Assembly: GCA_964649085.1 (NCBI GenBank)
Contig: CAZYPN010000012.1
Coordinates: 62,001 to 126,000 of the forward strand
From: JADMJV01 sp964649085
GTDB lineage: Bacteria; Vulcanimicrobiota; Xenobia; Xenobiales; JADMJV01
Length of the DNA: 64,000 bases
Direction: 5' to 3'
The notes under the pieces are model-generated. The model was not told where the DNA came from. It did not search any database and worked only from the letters and a program-made list of their open reading frames with translations. The number at the start of each line of letters is the position of its first letter. Within the stretch, counting starts at the first letter, position 1. Made by a program: the position numbers and the translations under genes. Shown in pieces: positions 1-8,037 of the stretch.

Positions 1-2
1 TC

Positions 3-443
3 ACCCACAATCTGGCCGACAGTCATCCCCATCACCAGCGGGTGGTTCTGGCTGTCATTGCCGCCCTGCGCCGGCTCGGGCCCGAGTATTTTCCCGCCGA
101 GTTCTACGGGGGCGAGGTGTGGCGTAGTCTGGATTGGATGACCACAGCCGATAAGCGCGTCTTCGATGTCAGCGCTCATCAGAATCTTACCCAGGCGCTG
201 ATGGGGGTCTACGATTCCCAAATTTCCGGTGGAAAGCGCTACGATCAGGCCACGGCCGGTCGCAAGCGAGCCAACGCCACCTACTATGACCCTCTGTCGG
301 TCGACCCGTGGACGGCTCTCGAGTATGCCATGGACCTGCGACCCCTCTTGAAACAGCCCGATCTGCGACCTGCCGACTATGTTTGCAAGCTGATCGACAA
401 TTTCGCCCAGGAGGTTCGGCGGGGGCTGGAAAACGCCGAGTAA
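3..443 (+). CDS. PIG-L (LmbE) family deacetylase, N-terminally cut by the window
   Basis: The reading frame is open from the window edge to TAA at 441-443, so the start and the N-terminal HPDDE metal motif lie outside. What remains is the C-terminal part of a PIG-L type N-acetylglucosaminyl deacetylase: the second metal-site motif is visible as SHPHHQR near the start, followed by YGGEVWRSLDW and the late signature ALMGVYDSQ. These zinc enzymes remove the acetyl group from GlcNAc-type sugars. The stop codon overlaps the start of nagB by one base, so the two are translationally coupled. An acetylated amino-sugar substrate fits that neighbour. The family call is from motif pattern only; the exact substrate is inferred from context. 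Confidence 0.78.
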   Translation, partial: THNLADSHPHHQRVVLAVIAALRRLGPEYFPAEFYGGEVWRSLDWMTTADKRVFDVSAHQNLTQALMGVYDSQISGGKRYDQATAGRKRANATYYDPLSVDPWTALEYAMDLRPLLKQPDLRPADYVCKLIDNFAQEVRRGLENAE

Positions 444-1228
444 TGGAAGTCATTTTGCTCTCCGACCCCTCGGCCGTCAGGTTGCTCGGGGCTCGGATCC
501 TGGCCCAGCAGCTCCGCCGTCGGCCTGACAGCGTATTGGGGCTGGCTACGGGCCAGACCATGATCGGAGTCTACGCTCAGTTGGCCGGCATGCAGCTCGA
601 TGGCTCCCAGCTGACTTGCTTCAACCTCGACGAATATGTCGGTCTGAGCCCTTCTCATCCCGCTTCCTACCGAGCTTATATGGAACAGCATTTTTATGAG
701 CCCCTGGGGGTCAACCGCCAGCGTGCTTTCGTTCCCGACGGCCAGGCCGACGATATCGAAGCCGAATGCGCCCGCTACGAGCAGCGCATCGAAGCCGCCG
801 GAGGGCTTGATCTGCAATTACTGGGCCTGGGCGAGGATGGCCACATTGGCTTCAACGAGCCCGGATCGTCGCTGGCCTCGCGCACCCGGTTAAAAACCCT
901 GACCCCCTCGACCCGGGCCGCCAATCAGCGCGATTTCGGAGATGGCACCACCCCGCTGCATGTGCTCACGATGGGGGTGGGCACGATTCTCTCGGCACGG
1001 CGCGTGCTGCTGCTGGCTTATGGACCCAAGAAGGCCGAGGCGGTAGCGGCCATGGTCGAGGGCCCGGTTACGGCGATGTGTCCGGCCTCGGCTCTACAGT
1101 TTCACCCGGCCTGCACGGTGGTGGTCGACGAGGCCGCCGGCGCCCACCTGCGCCTGGCTGATTATTACCGCACCGTCTACGCTCACAAGCCGCGAGCTGC
1201 ACGGGAAAGGTTGGAAGGTCCCGCCTGA
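443..1228 (+). CDS. nagB: Glucosamine-6-phosphate deaminase
   Basis: A 261-residue protein of normal NagB length. It should convert glucosamine-6-phosphate to fructose-6-phosphate plus ammonia in the cytoplasm. Family motifs are clear: an early GLATGQTM sugar-phosphate loop, FNLDEYVGL with the active-site Asp/Glu pair, then LLGLGEDGHIGFNEPG containing the catalytic His. The start is the ATG inside TAATG, overlapping the stop of the PIG-L deacetylase; the frame is open further upstream but that extension lies inside the deacetylase gene. The pair forms a two-step route from an N-acetylated amino sugar into glycolysis. Confidence 0.95.
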   Translation: MEVILLSDPSAVRLLGARILAQQLRRRPDSVLGLATGQTMIGVYAQLAGMQLDGSQLTCFNLDEYVGLSPSHPASYRAYMEQHFYEPLGVNRQRAFVPDGQADDIEAECARYEQRIEAAGGLDLQLLGLGEDGHIGFNEPGSSLASRTRLKTLTPSTRAANQRDFGDGTTPLHVLTMGVGTILSARRVLLLAYGPKKAEAVAAMVEGPVTAMCPASALQFHPACTVVVDEAAGAHLRLADYYRTVYAHKPRAARERLEGPA

Positions 1229-1233
1229 ATTCC

Positions 1234-2355
1234 ATGCAAGACGATCTCGACGCCCAGATGCTCTCGGCGCTGGAGCTGTTGCACTACAGCCAGCGCTTCC
1301 GCCACCGACTCTTCGCCTTCAGCTTCGAAAACTCGGCCGACTGTGAGGAGATGCTCATCGATTTGCGGGTGCTTCACGCCGCCGGCATCCGTCAGGTGCT
1401 GTTTTGCGCCGCCGACCCTCAGCTGGTCGACAAGCTGCAACTCTGGAATCGCTCGGGCTACCGCTTTCTGGTGCTCGAGGCCGACGCCGACGAGCTGAAA
1501 ACCGCCGCCTTCATCGGCCGTCTGCAACGCGAACTCGGCGAGGGCGTTCAGCCCCTGGTCGCCCTGCGCCACCCGCCCCTGGGCGAGCCCGCCTGGCTGT
1601 CGCTGCAAGCCTGCATCATGCACTGCGCGGTGGCCCTGGGCGCACGCAAAGTCTTCTTCCCCGGCCCTCAACCGGGGCTCAAACTGCGCGGCAAGCTGCG
1701 CTCCTATCCCACCCAGGAAGAGCTGCAAAAGGTCCTGGCCGAGGGCCCGGAAACCAACCTGTCTCCGGCCCGCCTGCGCTTCATCCTCGAGCAGCAGCAG
1801 TTGCACAGTGTCGATATGGTGCTGATTCAGGCCCGCCGCGGCTCGGTGTTCAAAGAGGTCTTCACCCACTCGGGTGCCGGCACCCTGCTCACTCAGGAGT
1901 ATCCCAACCAGCTGCGCCAGGCCTGCGAAACCGACGTGCGCGATATCTGCGCCATCATGCAGCCCTACGTCCGCGAAGGCCTGCTCAAGCCCGTCAGCGA
2001 GGAAGACATCCTGCGCATGATTCCCGCCTTCTCGGTGTATTCCGTCAACCACCAGATCGTGGCGGCCGCCGCTCTTACCCCCTACGACGACTGCTACGAA
2101 TTGGGCAAGCTCTGCACCCTGCCCCGCTTTCAGGCCCGAGGCCGGGCCCGCGACCTGGTGCTCTCGCTGCTCGAGAAGGCTCGCGAAGAGGGAAAGCGCG
2201 CCGTCTTCGCTCTGACCGTCCAACATTACGTCGGCGACTTCTTCGAGCGCCTTGGGTTCACCCAGGTCGAACGCGAGACCCTGCCCGACAGCTGGAAGAA
2301 GAGCTACGACTTCACTCGCCCCTCCAAAGCCTACTGGTTCCCCCTGCACCCCTGA
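1234..2355 (+). CDS. ArgA-like amino-acid N-acetyltransferase (degenerate kinase-like domain plus GNAT)
   Basis: 373 residues beginning 5 nt after nagB. The last 150 residues read as the GNAT domain of N-acetylglutamate synthases: a GELGKL-type strand is seen as YELGKLCTLPRFQARGRARD, the acetyl-CoA loop, and a C-terminal FFERLGF then LPDSWKKSYDF ending, which matches the ArgA pattern of ...LP..KK..Y...RSK. Just before it, HSVDMVLIQ ... GAGTLL resembles the end of the amino-acid-kinase-like domain of ArgA. The preceding ~190 residues do not show an obvious kinase fold and are shorter than usual. Likely role: the first step of arginine synthesis, or acetylation of a related amino acid. The co-directional amino-sugar genes may be coincidental. 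Confidence 0.7.
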   Translation: MQDDLDAQMLSALELLHYSQRFRHRLFAFSFENSADCEEMLIDLRVLHAAGIRQVLFCAADPQLVDKLQLWNRSGYRFLVLEADADELKTAAFIGRLQRELGEGVQPLVALRHPPLGEPAWLSLQACIMHCAVALGARKVFFPGPQPGLKLRGKLRSYPTQEELQKVLAEGPETNLSPARLRFILEQQQLHSVDMVLIQARRGSVFKEVFTHSGAGTLLTQEYPNQLRQACETDVRDICAIMQPYVREGLLKPVSEEDILRMIPAFSVYSVNHQIVAAAALTPYDDCYELGKLCTLPRFQARGRARDLVLSLLEKAREEGKRAVFALTVQHYVGDFFERLGFTQVERETLPDSWKKSYDFTRPSKAYWFPLHP

Positions 2356-2378
2356 CCGCGCCCCCCCTGCTCCGATGG

Positions 2379-2449
2379 TGTCGCGCAACAATGTCGCGCG
2401 AAATCGGTCAGTTGCCCCGAATGTCGCGCAACAATGTCGCGCGACATTG
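2379..2449. repeat. Two 23-bp direct repeats ending in an 18-bp palindrome
   Basis: A 23-bp sequence starting TGTCGCGCAACAATGTCGC occurs at 2379-2401 and again, identically, at 2422-2444. The second copy runs into a perfect 18-bp palindrome at 2432-2449 (CAATGTCGCGCGACATTG). It occupies the gap between two convergent genes. Internally each copy is itself two near-copies of a 10-12 bp unit (TGTCGCGC[AG]A). It could be a bidirectional 3' structure or the remnant of a transposon end; some insertion sequences carry such multiple short terminal repeats. No transposase is nearby. Confidence 0.75.
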
Positions 2450-2451
2450 CC

Positions 2452-3237
2452 CTACTGGGCCATCACGAACCAGCGCTGACCGTTCAGCCCCACCTCGTTG
2501 CCGGCAGCCCGCTGGCTCAATTGAAAGGTGCGACTGCCGCCCTGATGAAACTGCAGCACCAGCTGGTCGCCCAGCACGTTCCAACGGCCATCGCCGCCTC
2601 CCGCCAACGCGCCCGAGCCGTTCACCGAAAGGGAAGTCGCGTCATTGCGCATCACAAATTCGCCACCGGGAAGCAAATACAGGTCTTTGCGCTCGCTGTA
2701 GCCATTGCCGGTATACAGGTAGCAAAGGTGCTTGCCGGCCAGGGCTTGCTGCCAGGGCGAGGCCTGCGGGGCCCGGTGGCTCAGGTTCTGAGCGGCCGCC
2801 AGGCCTGCGTAGAAGGCTTTCTCGGAATAGGCTTCGGGGGCCAGGGCCACAATCAGGGTGCCGCCGCCGTGGGCGGAGAACGTCACAAACGTGTCGGCCA
2901 CCAAATAGCCCTGAGCGGTTTGCTTGGCGGCTCGAAAGCGGCGGTCGGTGGCATTGATCGCCTCCACCTCGCCCACGGCCGTAAAACCGTCGCGCTCCAA
3001 TTGAGCGTCGCGGGCAAAGGCCTCAAAGTTGGCGTAGTTGTGGGGAGTGATGACCAGCATGTAGTTCTGGCCGGGGTCGATGGCCGTGGTGGAGGCCCCC
3101 TTTTGAATCACCTGAAATCCGGCCGGAACTCGCGTCGAGTAGCCCGCGCTGCTTTCTACCGGCTGATAGGCCGGCTGGGCCAGCGCGGGCCCCAACAGCA
3201 GCAACGAAGCAATCAAGGTATGTTTCAGCGTTTTCAT
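2452..3237 (-). CDS. Secreted protein of unknown function
   Basis: 261 residues from the ATG at 3235-3237. That start gives a clean signal peptide (MKTLKHTLIASLLLLGPALA, cleavage after AQ likely) with a GAGGAG SD 12-13 nt upstream; a longer upstream frame would bury the signal sequence. The mature part is a soluble two-part protein: an N-terminal region with YSTRVPAGFQVIQKG and MLVITPHNYANFEAF, and a C-terminal beta-rich region with GGEFVMRNDATS, DGRWNVLGDQLVLQF and a closing NGQRWFVMAQ. The C-terminal part resembles small lipocalin-like domains that compare an output to a blank sample, but I do not recognise a named family. Divergent from the lipoprotein at 3341. Confidence 0.8.
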   Translation of the reverse strand: MKTLKHTLIASLLLLGPALAQPAYQPVESSAGYSTRVPAGFQVIQKGASTTAIDPGQNYMLVITPHNYANFEAFARDAQLERDGFTAVGEVEAINATDRRFRAAKQTAQGYLVADTFVTFSAHGGGTLIVALAPEAYSEKAFYAGLAAAQNLSHRAPQASPWQQALAGKHLCYLYTGNGYSERKDLYLLPGGEFVMRNDATSLSVNGSGALAGGGDGRWNVLGDQLVLQFHQGGSRTFQLSQRAAGNEVGLNGQRWFVMAQ

Positions 3238-3304
3238 GGGCCCACTGTGCTCCTCAGGTAGCCCCGTTGGCTGTAATCCAGAACACCTTCCGACGAAAGA
3301 TGGA

Positions 3305-3340
3305 TTGACGCCGAAATTCGCCATGAAATAGCATAAGAAA
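3305..3340 (+). promoter_or_regulatory. Promoter of the FG-GAP lipoprotein, predicted leaderless
   Basis: TTGACG at 3305-3310, an 18-bp spacer, TAGCAT at 3329-3334, then six bases and the ATG at 3341. A transcript starting 6-7 nt after the -10 box would begin at the start codon, and no SD sequence is present. The same geometry recurs at several other genes in the window. Confidence 0.6.
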
Positions 3341-6121
3341 ATGCATTTTCAACATTTGGCAGCTCTGGGTTTGCTGGCTCTACTCAGCGGATGCGGCGGG
3401 GGCGGTTCCTCGGCCGGACCCTCTGGCCCGCCGAGCGGCTCCGGGGCCCCCGCCCCCACCCAAGTCAGCGAGTCCTTTGCCACCATTGTGCTCCAAAGCG
3501 TTCTCGAGCGAGCCATTCCGGCCACCATCGATAGCCTGGTTTTTCGTGGCCTCAATGCCCAGGGCAGCGTTCTCTTCGGGCCCGAGACTCGGGCTAAGGC
3601 TCCTCGCATCGAGCTGGAGCGGGTGCCGCTGGGAGTTACCCAATTGCAGATCGAGTATTTTCAAGGCACCGTGGTGCGCGGCCGGACTACCGTCCCGGTC
3701 ACGCTGCGGGTGGGGCAGTCGCTGCTGATCGACTCCCCGGCCTTCAGCGACGTCGTCTATCCGCTGTCCTCGATTTCGCTCACACCCCAGTCGGTCAATC
3801 TGCTGCGCGGTCAACAGTTCGCCCTTCAGCTCGAAGGGTTCTACACCGACCAGACCAGCCGCGACCTCTCACCCCTGGCTTCCTGGTCGGCCTCGCCAGA
3901 AGGCATCGTGGAAATCCTCCCCAACGGGGTGGTGCGCGCCTTGCAGGTTGGCGAGTGTACCCTCACCGCTCAGGTCGAGTCGTTCACCAGCCAGTGCCGC
4001 CTCACCGTGGCCCGCCCTCCGCTGGTCGACCTGCAACTGTCTCACCAGGATTACTCTCTGTTGGAAGGGCAACAGTTTTCACCCGGCGTGATTGCCACCT
4101 TCGAAGACGGCGTCCAGGAGCTGCCCGAGGGGCTCCAATGGTCCAGCGAAGACCCGCAGGTGGCCAGTGTCGGTCCCGACGGTGTCGTTTTTGCCCACAC
4201 CCCGGGTCAAACCCGCATCCTGGCGCAGAGCGGCACGCTCACGGCCGCGCTCAACCTCAGCGTGTCCCCCGACCTGACCATTCAGGAGCTCTTCACTCAG
4301 CCTGCCCGGCAGGACATTCCTCTAGGGCTGAATGCCGGTTTCCGCCTCTTTGGACGCTATCGCAACGGCAACACCGTCGACCTCACCCACCAGGCCCAGT
4401 GGACCAGTTCCCACCCCGACATCGCCAAAGTGACAGGAGTGTATTTCGATTATCCTACCGCTCGGCCCAATTACACCATCACTCTGGCCACCTACCCTCC
4501 GCCCTTCTTTCCCGACAGCAACAACGTCATCGGCGGAGTCAGTCGCGGACAGGCCACCATCCGGGCCGAGTATGAGGGCCAGGGGGTCGACATCCCCGTA
4601 GAGGTCACCGATCCCATCCCACTCTTCGCTCGAGTGCTGCCGGCGCTCACTCAACTGCTTACTCCAGGCCAGTCGGTCCAGCTCGACACCGAGTGCATTC
4701 TCAGTGACGCCAGCCTGCAAATCAACCGGTCCGATTGCACCCTCGCTCAGGCCGGCTCGTCAGCCCAGCTCAGCGCCTCCAACCTGGCCACCGCTCAGCA
4801 GCCCGGGGCCACGACCTTTAGCGCCATCATTCCCGTGCCCAACATTCCCGACACGGGGGTTGCGCGCTACGTCTATCGCAGTCCCAGCAGCGGCGACCTC
4901 GGCTCACAGGACTATTTCCGCTATCCCTTCGACCTGGCCAGCATCGTAGTCAACCAGGCGCTGGGGATTGCCTTTACCCCATCGGTCCTGACCAGTCTGA
5001 AGGGCTCCCTGTTGGCCGAATCCTCGGCCGGTTTGGTGTGGGCCGAGGGCAATCGCGTGCAGTTTTTCAATTACCTGATTCAGCTGCCCCAGACCAGCAG
5101 CGTCGAGTTTCTGGCCGCCGGCAGCTTCAGCGGAACGCGCGGCGCGGGCGAGGTCTTTTTCGCCGGCCGACGAGCCACAGGAGGCGTCGATTATGGCGTT
5201 ATCCTGAGCCACACGCCCGAACAACGCATTGGATTTACCCCAGTCGTTCCGGCTCAGACCGAATACCGCGCCTTTTCCGATACCCCCCACGGGTTGGCGA
5301 AGGCCGTCACCGCCGATTTCGATGGCAACGGCCGTCTGGACGCGGCCCTGTTTTATCGGCCCGGCGCCCAAGCCCAGCAGCTCGAGTTCAAGGTTCGCCT
5401 GTCCGATCAGGACGTCCTCGACGTCGAACGCTCGCCGCTGCCTTCGCCCCACCTCAGCCAACTGGCCGCGGGCGACCTCAATGGCGATGGTTCGGTTGAC
5501 CTGGTAGGCCTGTCCCCCTCAACAATCCAGGTCTGGCTCAACGACGGTCAGGCCAACTTCACGGCCGCACCTCCCGTGACCCTCAACCTGCCTCTCGAGG
5601 CCCGGGTCTCCCAGCTCAACCTGGGCGACATCGACGGCGATGGCCACCGCGACCTGTGCTTCTTCCAAACGGTCGGCTTTGGGTGGCGAGACTACTCTGT
5701 GTATTACGGCGATGGCACGGGCCAGTTTCCGCGCAGCCACCAGGCAAGCTCGGGCTACCGCGTGCAGGCCAGTCGCCTGGCTGACCTGACCGGCGACGGG
5801 CGGGCCGATCTGGTCACGCTGCAAAGCGACAGCATCCATACTCTGATTCACTCCAACAACGGCTTGCGCCGGGCCTCCATGTCGGTCCATCCGGGCAGCG
5901 CCCAGGGCTTTTTGCCCCAGCAAGTCACGGCGATTTCCAACGGCTCCTCACCCGCCAACTTCCTTCTGCGCGATCAGAACAACGACGGACGCCTGGACCT
6001 GGTCTGTTCCTTGCAGTACACCTCCACCTCGGTGCCTTTCAGCGGCGGCTGGTCAACGGGATACGTCTATTGGCAGCTGTATCCCCACTACCGAGGGCTG
6101 GTGTTGCTGAGGAACCCCTGA
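3341..6121 (+). CDS. Large lipoprotein with bacterial Ig-like domains and FG-GAP/VCBS repeats
   Basis: 926 residues. The N-terminus is a lipoprotein signal with lipobox LLSGC at about residues 15-19, then a Gly/Ser/Pro-rich linker, so it is probably anchored in the outer membrane. Residues ~145-425 hold two or three Big2-type Ig-like domains (for example VNLLRGQQFALQLEG with a closing strand CTLTAQVESF, and a second copy around LSHQDYSLLEGQQF). The C-terminal third has several FG-GAP/VCBS units with Asp-rich calcium loops: DFDGNGRLD, DLNGDGSVD, DIDGDGHRD, DLTGDGRAD and DQNNDGRLD. Such proteins bind calcium and usually mediate adhesion or surface interactions; the ligand is unknown. Confidence 0.88.
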   Translation: MHFQHLAALGLLALLSGCGGGGSSAGPSGPPSGSGAPAPTQVSESFATIVLQSVLERAIPATIDSLVFRGLNAQGSVLFGPETRAKAPRIELERVPLGVTQLQIEYFQGTVVRGRTTVPVTLRVGQSLLIDSPAFSDVVYPLSSISLTPQSVNLLRGQQFALQLEGFYTDQTSRDLSPLASWSASPEGIVEILPNGVVRALQVGECTLTAQVESFTSQCRLTVARPPLVDLQLSHQDYSLLEGQQFSPGVIATFEDGVQELPEGLQWSSEDPQVASVGPDGVVFAHTPGQTRILAQSGTLTAALNLSVSPDLTIQELFTQPARQDIPLGLNAGFRLFGRYRNGNTVDLTHQAQWTSSHPDIAKVTGVYFDYPTARPNYTITLATYPPPFFPDSNNVIGGVSRGQATIRAEYEGQGVDIPVEVTDPIPLFARVLPALTQLLTPGQSVQLDTECILSDASLQINRSDCTLAQAGSSAQLSASNLATAQQPGATTFSAIIPVPNIPDTGVARYVYRSPSSGDLGSQDYFRYPFDLASIVVNQALGIAFTPSVLTSLKGSLLAESSAGLVWAEGNRVQFFNYLIQLPQTSSVEFLAAGSFSGTRGAGEVFFAGRRATGGVDYGVILSHTPEQRIGFTPVVPAQTEYRAFSDTPHGLAKAVTADFDGNGRLDAALFYRPGAQAQQLEFKVRLSDQDVLDVERSPLPSPHLSQLAAGDLNGDGSVDLVGLSPSTIQVWLNDGQANFTAAPPVTLNLPLEARVSQLNLGDIDGDGHRDLCFFQTVGFGWRDYSVYYGDGTGQFPRSHQASSGYRVQASRLADLTGDGRADLVTLQSDSIHTLIHSNNGLRRASMSVHPGSAQGFLPQQVTAISNGSSPANFLLRDQNNDGRLDLVCSLQYTSTSVPFSGGWSTGYVYWQLYPHYRGLVLLRNP

Positions 6122-6209
6122 GGGGCCACCGCGGCAAAAGGTTCACAACTTTATCCACCTCGTGACTCTGTCGTGACCACGCCGGCGCTGCCCTGTGCCC
6201 CGGGGCAGG

Positions 6210-6221
6210 TAGGCTATCCAC
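6210..6221 (+). promoter_or_regulatory. -10 element TAGGCT six bases before a GTG start
   Basis: TAGGCT at 6210-6215 is followed by six bases and the GTG start at 6222. There is no SD and no strong -35 at the expected distance. The identical hexamer at the identical distance precedes the starts at 27543 (minus) and 30434. Confidence 0.45.
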
Positions 6222-7520
6222 GTGAAGATCCAGAGCCTCCCCGAAATCCATCGTCGCCCCCTCAAGCCCGGCCAGCAGCTGGGTGGTTTGGATGAGCTGC
6301 GTCAGCAGGGCCTCATCGACTCCTACCAGCGCTCTTCCGAGGGCGTGGTGGTGGTGGCCCGCAACCCCGAAGCGGCCGACCGGCTGGCCGCGCTGCCGGT
6401 GGAAGGCGGCGTGCTCACCACCGGCATGACCGGGTCGCTGGCTGGCAAAGTCAAAAATTTCGTGCTACCCACCGAGTTCGAGGGGCGCTGCGCTCCCGAG
6501 TATCTGCGCCACCGGGGCTGGTCGATGGCGGCCGCGGCCATCTCGGGCGTGCTGGGCTTTCTGATGACCACCGTCCACCTCGATTCCATCAAGGCTTCCT
6601 TCAGCACCAGCGAAAAGGCCGCCATGGCCAGCGTGATCACCGGCAGCATCGGCAAGGCTACTCAGATGATGGGCTGGTCGCTTTCCAAGAAAGGCGACGC
6701 CGACCCCAAGAGTAGCTACTTGCTGGCCAGCACCATCAGTGGCCTCAACACCGTGGCCGGGCTCAGCATTCTCTCCATTCTGCCCCACACCAACCTGGCC
6801 CTCACCGCTGCCACCTCGCTCACCGGCACCCTGGGCGGCGTGATCGGTTCGGCCTCGGGGGTGAACATCTTCAATCACCTGGCCAGCGGCCCCAACAAAG
6901 GCGAGGTGGCTACCAAGAACGGCAACCAGGACCTGTTGGTCAGCTGCCTGGGCATGCCGGGCGGGCTGCTCATGTCCTGGGCCGCGCGCTCGCTGGGCAT
7001 GAAGCCGGCGCTCTTCGGCGTTCTCACTTTGGGGCCGGCGCTGCTTTACTGCAGCGCCAAGGCGGCCACCTCACTGCGCATGAACGCCGTCGATGGGGCC
7101 GAGCTGAAGACGCTGGTCCAGGGCTACCTACAGAAGGGTCGCCTCGAGGAGGCTCCTCCCTCGGGCCTGTGGTCGAGCTTCAAAGACATCTGGACCAAAA
7201 CCCCCGGTTTTTCCACCTCGCAGCAGCTCACCGATTTCCCCGAAACCAACCTGTTCGGCGCCGAGCGCTACCTGCTCACTGAAAAAGACGGCCAACCGCT
7301 GCTCGCCTTCTCCAAGGAAGCTAGCGCCGCCGACCTGGTGCGCGGCTATGCCCACGCTCTCTTGCTGCAGCAATCCACCGGTCCGCAACTCAGCCAGCGC
7401 CTGAAGGACAGCTATCAGCAGCTGCCCCAGGATCTGCCGGGAGTTGACGACTTCCGTCAGGCCGGCTGGAACCTCAATTTTGCGCAGCTGAGCGTTGAGC
7501 CCATCGAAGCTCGCTGGTAG
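6222..7520 (+). CDS. RUS (ROOT UVB SENSITIVE)/DUF647 family protein, paralog 1
   Basis: 432 residues starting with GTG. The order of motifs follows the RUS/DUF647 family: an entry segment with LPTEFEGRCAPEYL then GWSMAAAAISGVLG; a central hydrophobic, Gly/Ala-rich region (GSIGKATQMMGWSL, ADPKSSYLLASTISGLN, TGTLGGVIGSASGVNI); the characteristic ATKNGNQDLLVSCLGM box; and the C-terminal domain with ERYLLTEKDGQPLLAF, a helical DLVRGYAHALLL and a final AGWNLNFAQL...ARW. Eukaryotic RUS proteins have the same two-part build. The family is best known from plants and animals; function in bacteria is unknown. A paralog lies at 27629. The N-terminus begins MKIQSLP, a signature shared with other proteins here. 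Confidence 0.75.
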   Translation: MKIQSLPEIHRRPLKPGQQLGGLDELRQQGLIDSYQRSSEGVVVVARNPEAADRLAALPVEGGVLTTGMTGSLAGKVKNFVLPTEFEGRCAPEYLRHRGWSMAAAAISGVLGFLMTTVHLDSIKASFSTSEKAAMASVITGSIGKATQMMGWSLSKKGDADPKSSYLLASTISGLNTVAGLSILSILPHTNLALTAATSLTGTLGGVIGSASGVNIFNHLASGPNKGEVATKNGNQDLLVSCLGMPGGLLMSWAARSLGMKPALFGVLTLGPALLYCSAKAATSLRMNAVDGAELKTLVQGYLQKGRLEEAPPSGLWSSFKDIWTKTPGFSTSQQLTDFPETNLFGAERYLLTEKDGQPLLAFSKEASAADLVRGYAHALLLQQSTGPQLSQRLKDSYQQLPQDLPGVDDFRQAGWNLNFAQLSVEPIEARW

Positions 7521-7632
7521 GCGGGCAAGAGTTTACAATCGGTTTACATCCTTTCGAGCGGGTTAAGTTGCGGTTGAAAATCAACGGCTAAGATTAACTG
7601 CAGAACAACCAGCACGAAAGGGAGACACCACA

Positions 7633-7959
7633 ATGGCACCAGCAGTTATTCTCGGAGCAGCCGCAATCGTAGGGGGAGGCGCCGTACTGGGCGGCCTGCT
7701 CAGCCGTAAGAAGCAAGAGACCAACAATCATTATCATATCCACGGCAACCAGGGGCGCAGCCCCCAGCAGCGCCGAGTGGATCAGGGCCAGAACCAGAGG
7801 CTGCAGTCGCTGGAACAAGAGATTCAGCGCCTTCGTCACGAGCTGTCGTCACTGAAGGGTGGTGGATGCTGCCCGCCGATGCCCACCAGCGGTGGTGCTT
7901 GCGCCTTCAGCGGAGCAGGTGGTGGGACGGCCGTGGCCGGGTTCTTCCGCAGCAACTAA
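7633..7959 (+). CDS. Small membrane-anchored coiled-coil protein
   Basis: 108 residues with SD (AAAGGGAGA) about 9 nt upstream. Residues 3-24 form a Gly/Ala-rich hydrophobic segment (a single membrane helix or uncleaved signal) followed by RKK, which places the rest in the cytoplasm. Residues ~47-74 are a heptad-rich coiled coil (RLQSLEQEIQRLRHELSSL). The tail is Gly/Cys-rich with a CCPP motif. No family recognised. The gene is followed by a strong stem-loop and then the zinc-ribbon protein. Confidence 0.78.
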   Translation: MAPAVILGAAAIVGGGAVLGGLLSRKKQETNNHYHIHGNQGRSPQQRRVDQGQNQRLQSLEQEIQRLRHELSSLKGGGCCPPMPTSGGACAFSGAGGGTAVAGFFRSN

Positions 7960-7965
7960 GATGCA

Positions 7966-7993
7966 GCCGGGGAGGGGGCAACCCCTCCCCGGC
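7966..7993 (+). terminator. 12-bp G+C stem-loop with GCAA tetraloop
   Basis: A perfect 12-bp stem (GCCGGGGAGGGG / CCCCTCCCCGGC) closes a GCAA loop of the GNRA type, immediately after the stop at 7959. The following CCTGGGCTTTGC contains only a short T stretch, so it is a weak intrinsic terminator at best. It could act as an attenuator or a 3' end stabiliser that sets the ratio of the 7633 and 8038 gene products. Confidence 0.6.
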
Positions 7994-8037
7994 CCTGGGC
8001 TTTGCAACGATGATGGACAACGGGCTTGGAGGTTGAG

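Noticed and set aside
1183..2391. 402-residue minus-strand open frame opposite the ArgA-like gene
   Set aside because: It mirrors a clearly coding gene, has low-complexity Gly/Gln/Leu composition and no recognisable motif; high G+C produces such long antisense frames.
2379..2449. CRISPR array
   Set aside because: Only two repeat copies with one 20-bp gap and no cas genes in the window.
1404..2957. 517-residue plus-strand frame running through the ArgA-like gene and the repeats
   Set aside because: Arg/Pro/Ala-rich frame-shifted reading of a coding gene; no start signal.
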